Shown here: positions 36,744-40,000 of the stretch, piece after piece
Numbering within the stretch: the stretch's first letter is position 1
Layout of the letters: each line of letters opens with the position of its first letter
Origin: Sphingobium arseniciresistens
GTDB taxonomy: Bacteria; Pseudomonadota; Alphaproteobacteria; Sphingomonadales; Sphingomonadaceae
Assembly (NCBI GenBank): GCA_029167225.1
Contig: JARFNK010000028.1
Span: 1 to 40,000, forward strand
Direction of reading: 5' to 3'
DNA length: 40,000 nucleotides
Program-made: the position numbers and the translations under genes
Notes under the pieces: model-generated
What the model was told of the DNA's origin: nothing
What the model saw: only the letters and a program-made list of their open reading frames with translations
Database searches by the model: none

Positions 36744-37532
36744 TCAGAACGGCACCCAGTTCCGCTTTTCGGTGAACTTCATATAGCCGGCGTTGACGCC
36801 CAGCCGATAACCTACGCCCAGGCGAATGGGGATCAGCACCACATTGCCCCAGCGCAGGTAGCTGGCATTGAAGCCGCCGACGAAATAGGCGGCGCCTTCG
36901 CCTGCCGGGAAGCGGTGATAGATGTCCTGCGTGTCGTACAGATTGTAGACCAGCACGAAGGTTTTCGACGCGTTGCCGCCCACGTCGAAGCCGACCGACG
37001 GGCCGGTCCAGTAGATGTCCCGCTGCCCCTCGATCTTGTGGTTGAGGGTGCCCGATCCGTAGCGCAGGCCGACGACGAACGCGCCGGAGGCTTCCCGCCC
37101 GGCGATATAGGCGTTGGGCTGGCCCTGATCCTTCAGGATCTTCTCGATGATCCCGGCGAGCCCCTCGGCGCCCTTGCCGAACACGCCCTCGGCCGCGCCG
37201 ATCAGGTCATCCTTCTGGTAGGATGCAGCCGTGCTTGTCTGTGCCGCGAGCGTGGCGTTGTCCACCGGCGCGCTTGTTGCTGCCGGCGGTGGCGGCACGG
37301 TTGACGCGGACGTGGTTGGCTGATCGGACGCGGCGACGCCCGGATCGGTCGGCGCGGACTGCGCCGATGGCACGGGCGTCAGGTCGGCGTCGATCTGCGT
37401 GTTGGGATCGACGGTACGGATCTGCGCACCGGCCGGCGCAAGGCTCAGCCCCATGGCGGCGCCGATGGCGGTGGCGCCCAGCATCGTCTTGCGACCAAAG
37501 CGCACGACCAGTTCACACATATTGCGGCTCAT
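36744..37532 (-). CDS. DUF1134 (EipA-like) envelope protein
   Basis: The 262-residue exported protein has a signal peptide (KTMLGATAIGAAMGLSLAPAGAQ), a Pro/Ser/Thr-rich linker of about 60 residues, then the DUF1134 domain. Recognisable stretches are GLAGIIEKILKDQGQPNAYIAGREASGAFVVGLRYGSG, YWTGPSVGFDVGGNASKTFVLVYNL and a C-terminal RLGVNAGYMKFTEKRNWVPF. In Brucella and Caulobacter, EipA is a periplasmic small beta-barrel needed for envelope integrity and interacting genetically with O-polysaccharide synthesis. ATG 37532 is preferred because the signal peptide starts there; the longer frame from 37733 adds non-signal sequence. Confidence 0.85.
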   Translation of the reverse strand: MSRNMCELVVRFGRKTMLGATAIGAAMGLSLAPAGAQIRTVDPNTQIDADLTPVPSAQSAPTDPGVAASDQPTTSASTVPPPPAATSAPVDNATLAAQTSTAASYQKDDLIGAAEGVFGKGAEGLAGIIEKILKDQGQPNAYIAGREASGAFVVGLRYGSGTLNHKIEGQRDIYWTGPSVGFDVGGNASKTFVLVYNLYDTQDIYHRFPAGEGAAYFVGGFNASYLRWGNVVLIPIRLGVGYRLGVNAGYMKFTEKRNWVPF

Positions 37533-37798
37533 CGCCAATCCCCGACTTTCCGTAAAAACATGCAGACCTATCGGCATGCCACATGAAGCGGCAATGAACT
37601 GACGCCAGTCCGAGTCCCTTTTGCGCCAGATGGAATCGGCACGGTGACGAAAAGCCGCATGAAGCCGTCCTGATGCGGGCGCGCGGGATGTGATGAGAGG
37701 AAAGCGTGAATGGGCCGTTGCCATGGCCCGCACGCCTCGCTATAGGCCGACTTCGATCAGCCCCCGCCCGCGCATCATGCCGGGTTGCAAGGCCATGC

Positions 37799-37890
37799 GG
37801 AGACGTGGGTGAGTGGCTGAAACCAGCGGTTTGCTAAACCGTCGTGCCCTGAATGGGGCACCCCGGGTTCGAATCCCGGCGTCTCCGCCA
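37799..37890 (+). tRNA. tRNA-Ser (anticodon GCU)
   Basis: The acceptor stem GGAGACG pairs with CGTCTCC. The D arm, the anticodon arm (GCGGTTTGCTAAACCGT, anticodon GCT at 37833-37835), a long variable arm typical of class II tRNAs and the T arm CCGGGTTCGAATCCCGG are all present. Discriminator G and an encoded CCA (37888-37890) end the gene. It reads serine codons AGC and AGU. No integrase or duplicated 3' end is visible nearby. Confidence 0.97.
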
Positions 37891-37906
37891 ACTCCTTTCC
37901 TGCCTT

Positions 37907-37935
37907 GCTGATATCCCCGCAAGGGGATGGTCAGC
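37907..37935 (+). terminator. Hairpin downstream of tRNA-Ser
   Basis: GCTGATATCCCC and GGGGATGGTCAGC form a stem with a small internal mismatch and a GCAA tetraloop, 17 bases after the tRNA. There is no U-run. It lies between the tRNA and the convergent histidine kinase gene, so it may end either transcript. Confidence 0.45.
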
Positions 37936-38023
37936 ATTGGCTTGCCTGCTGTCGGACTGGTCTTTCGGAAAGATGCGTGACCGCGGGACGGATGGACGGC
38001 ATAACAGCTTGAACCAACAGGCC

Positions 38024-39364
38024 CTAGCTTTCGGTCCCGCCCGCCAGGCTGATCTCGACGCGGAGGCCGCCCTTGGGGCTGGCGCCGAACGTCACCTTGC
38101 CGCCCATCGCCTCGGTAAGTGCCCGCACGATGGCAAGGCCCAGCCCCGCGCCGCCGGTGCGCCGGTCGCGTGACGGATCCAGCCTGTCATAGGCCCGGCC
38201 GAGACGGGGCATCTGTTCTGCGGGAATGCCGGGGCCGTCATCCTCGAACCGCCAGATGACATGGCCGGCATGGGCGTGGATACCGATATCGACATGCGTG
38301 GCGTGGCGCAGGGCATTGTCGACAAGGTTGCCGAAGATGCGCTCCAGCCCTGCAGCATCGGCCATCACCGACACGCTGTCAGCAAGGTCGAGGGTGATAT
38401 GGTCCAGGTCGATGCGGGCTTCGGCGAGGTCGCGGGTGAGGGCTGTCAGGTCAAGCGACCGAAGTTGCGCCGTGCCGCCCCGGTCAATGCCGGCGAACAG
38501 CAGGTTGTCGTCGAGCAGGGCCGACATCTGGTCTAGATCGAGAGCGGCGCGAGCGCGCTGCTGCGGATCGTCGATAAACTCGGCGCGCAGTCGCAGCCGG
38601 GTCAGATAGGTGCGCAGGTCATGCGCCACGCCCGCAAGAATGAAGGTGCGTTCCTCGACGAGACCGTTGATCCGCCCCTTCATGTGGTTGAAGGCGCTGG
38701 CAAGCGCCCGCGTTTCCCGGCTGCCCTCCACCGGCGCATCGGGTGTCCTCAGATCCCGCCCCAATGCCTGGACATTCTTCGTCAGCCGCCGCAGCGGCCC
38801 TGTCGTCTGGCGCAGTGCGAGCCACAGCACGATCAGCAGCAGCCCGCCGCCGACAAGCCCCAGTGTGCTGCGCCGGATCAGATAGGCGCGCAGGCCGTTG
38901 GACGGGCGCCCTGTCAGCACCATCACCCGTCCGTCCCGCATCCATATCGTCACGCGGATCGGGACGAGGAAGCGCATCGGGCGCGCGCCGTCACCCAGCA
39001 AGCGATGGAGCCGGCCGGGTCCGCCATCCACCACGACATTATGGTCGCGCAGCGCCGCACGATATTGCCGGGCAAGGACGGCCGTCGATGGCGGCACTTC
39101 CCGGAAATCGCTGGGCGCCTGCGCCGCGATCCTCACGGTAAAAAGCGACCCGTCATAGCTGCTTGCCAGCAGCGCCGCGCCCTTCGGCCCGGCATCCTCC
39201 ATCGCCTCGACCATCCGGGCCAGAGCGGCGGGGGAGGGCAGGCCATGGCTGCCGGGCGTGGCGACCCGGCCCGGCCATTGCAGGACGACGACGAGCATCA
39301 GCTGCAGCAGCACGAACCCCGACAGCATGATGAGGCCGAGCCGAAAGGAGAGGGTGGAGCCCAT
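38024..39364 (-). CDS. Sensor histidine kinase (EnvZ/OmpB-type architecture)
   Basis: The 446-residue inner-membrane kinase has TM1 at about 8-30, a periplasmic sensor of about 130 residues, TM2 at about 167-184, HAMP, a HisKA domain with H248 (AHDLRTYLTRLRLR) and a HATPase domain: N box NLVDNALRHA, G1 EDDGPGIP, G2 GGAGLGLAIV. In the H box the usual proline at H+5 is replaced by Y253, while T252 at H+4, linked to phosphatase activity in EnvZ, is kept. It starts three bases after the regulator gene stop, so the pair is one operon. The signal is unknown. Confidence 0.92.
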   Translation of the reverse strand: MGSTLSFRLGLIMLSGFVLLQLMLVVVLQWPGRVATPGSHGLPSPAALARMVEAMEDAGPKGAALLASSYDGSLFTVRIAAQAPSDFREVPPSTAVLARQYRAALRDHNVVVDGGPGRLHRLLGDGARPMRFLVPIRVTIWMRDGRVMVLTGRPSNGLRAYLIRRSTLGLVGGGLLLIVLWLALRQTTGPLRRLTKNVQALGRDLRTPDAPVEGSRETRALASAFNHMKGRINGLVEERTFILAGVAHDLRTYLTRLRLRAEFIDDPQQRARAALDLDQMSALLDDNLLFAGIDRGGTAQLRSLDLTALTRDLAEARIDLDHITLDLADSVSVMADAAGLERIFGNLVDNALRHATHVDIGIHAHAGHVIWRFEDDGPGIPAEQMPRLGRAYDRLDPSRDRRTGGAGLGLAIVRALTEAMGGKVTFGASPKGGLRVEISLAGGTES

Positions 39365-39367
39365 GGT

Positions 39368-40000
39368 TCAGGTGCGGCGCACGGGCGCGACGAAGGCATA
39401 GCCGCCGCCCCGCACCGTCTTGATCAGCACCTCGCCACCGGGATGCGCGGCCAGCTTGCGGCGGACGCGCCCCAGTTGCACGTCGATCGTCCGGTCGAAC
39501 GGGGCAGCCTCCCGTCCCCGCGTCCAGTCCAGCAGCTGGTCGCGCGAGAGCACCCGCTGCGGCCTTTGCACCAGGCAGAGGAGGAGATCATGCTCGCCGC
39601 CCGTCAATTCGACCGGCGTTCCATCCGGCGCGGTCAACCGGCGGGCGTCCACATCCCAGGTCCAGCCCTCGAAGGCATAGCGGTGGTCCCCCGGCGGAAG
39701 GATCGGCGATTCGCCGATCCGCGACCGCCGGATGAGCGCGCGCACGCGGGCCACCAGTTCGCGCGGGTTGAACGGCTTGGGCAGATAATCGTCCGCACCG
39801 ATCTCCAGCCCCACGATCCGGTCGACATCGTCGCTGCGGGCGGAAAGGATCATCAGCGGCAGGCTGCCGTTCGCGCGCACCCGTCTGCATAATGAAAGCC
39901 CGTCCTCGCCCGGCAGCATGATGTCGACCAGCGCGAGGTCCACGGGCTGCTGCGCCACCAGCGCGTCGAACTGCGCCGCCGTGCGGCAGGGATGGGCGGT
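39368..40000 (-). CDS. OmpR-family response regulator, N-terminus beyond the window
   Basis: At least 210 residues are present and the frame runs off the right edge. The receiver domain shows the phosphoacceptor Asp in LALVDIMLPGEDG, the switch residue region MILSARSDD and the Lys of DDYLPKPFNPREL. The winged-helix DNA-binding domain has VELTGGEHDLLLCLVQRPQRVLSRDQLLDWTRG and the closing DVQLGRVRRKL...IKTVRGGGYAF. It would be phosphorylated by the kinase encoded downstream. The apparent GTG at 39958 lies inside the receiver domain and is not the real start. Confidence 0.93.
   Translation of the reverse strand, partial: TAHPCRTAAQFDALVAQQPVDLALVDIMLPGEDGLSLCRRVRANGSLPLMILSARSDDVDRIVGLEIGADDYLPKPFNPRELVARVRALIRRSRIGESPILPPGDHRYAFEGWTWDVDARRLTAPDGTPVELTGGEHDLLLCLVQRPQRVLSRDQLLDWTRGREAAPFDRTIDVQLGRVRRKLAAHPGGEVLIKTVRGGGYAFVAPVRRT

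Noticed and set aside
37799-37890. tRNA-Ser as an integration site for a genomic island
   Set aside because: No integrase, no direct repeat of the tRNA 3' end in the window, and ordinary core genes on both sides.

Overview
The window reads as chromosomal DNA of a high-GC alphaproteobacterium, most likely a sphingomonad (order Sphingomonadales). The basis is gene content and protein style: a TonB-dependent receptor with a DEIVVTGS TonB box, a DUF1134/EipA-type envelope protein, a ubiquinol-cytochrome c chaperone next to a YceD protein, a mutS-glnD pair and a long-form GTP cyclohydrolase II. No rRNA or other phylogenetic marker is present, so genus cannot be fixed.

Positions 1 to about 10.3 kb form an accessory, visibly AT-richer surface-polysaccharide region. 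It begins in insertion-sequence debris, then carries a sulfotransferase-family gene, a gene-poor gap with an 18-base G homopolymer, a phytanoyl-CoA-dioxygenase-like gene with N-terminal repeats, a complete IS407-group IS3 element (3463-4703) abutting an IS66 remnant, a minus-strand ABC capsule exporter (KpsE-, KpsM- and KpsT-like), a divergent KpsD/Wza-like export lipoprotein, and a TylF-type O-methyltransferase. Together these look like the export end of an ABC-dependent capsule pathway plus glycan-decorating enzymes. No glycosyltransferases or KpsC/KpsS lie in the window, so the locus continues to the left or elsewhere. The divergent exporter promoter holds an 18-bp perfect palindrome whose 8-bp core recurs 41 bp away.

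From about 10.5 kb on the DNA is GC-rich core genome: a small conserved-looking ORF, S1/P1 nuclease, isoaspartyl peptidase, ispG, an EamA transporter, a GNAT enzyme, a TfoX-domain protein, ftsK, lolA, an exonuclease III, ribA, a YkuD-domain protein, a 58-aa ORF, then (minus) mutS-glnD, (plus) the malic enzyme/phosphotransacetylase fusion maeB, (minus) bamE, (plus) the cytochrome bc1 chaperone and yceD, (minus) a large TonB-dependent receptor, (plus) dinB, (minus) the DUF1134 protein, tRNA-Ser(GCU), and (minus) an OmpR-type response regulator with its histidine kinase. The regulator is cut by the right edge.

The core part is mostly ordinary housekeeping, envelope and DNA-repair genes. I found no clearly new multi-gene system. 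The observations most worth a second look are the glycan-decorating cassette with its unusual N-terminal modules, the palindrome pair in the exporter promoter, the G18 tract, the eight-cysteine TonB receptor, and the inverted repeat between the receptor gene and dinB.
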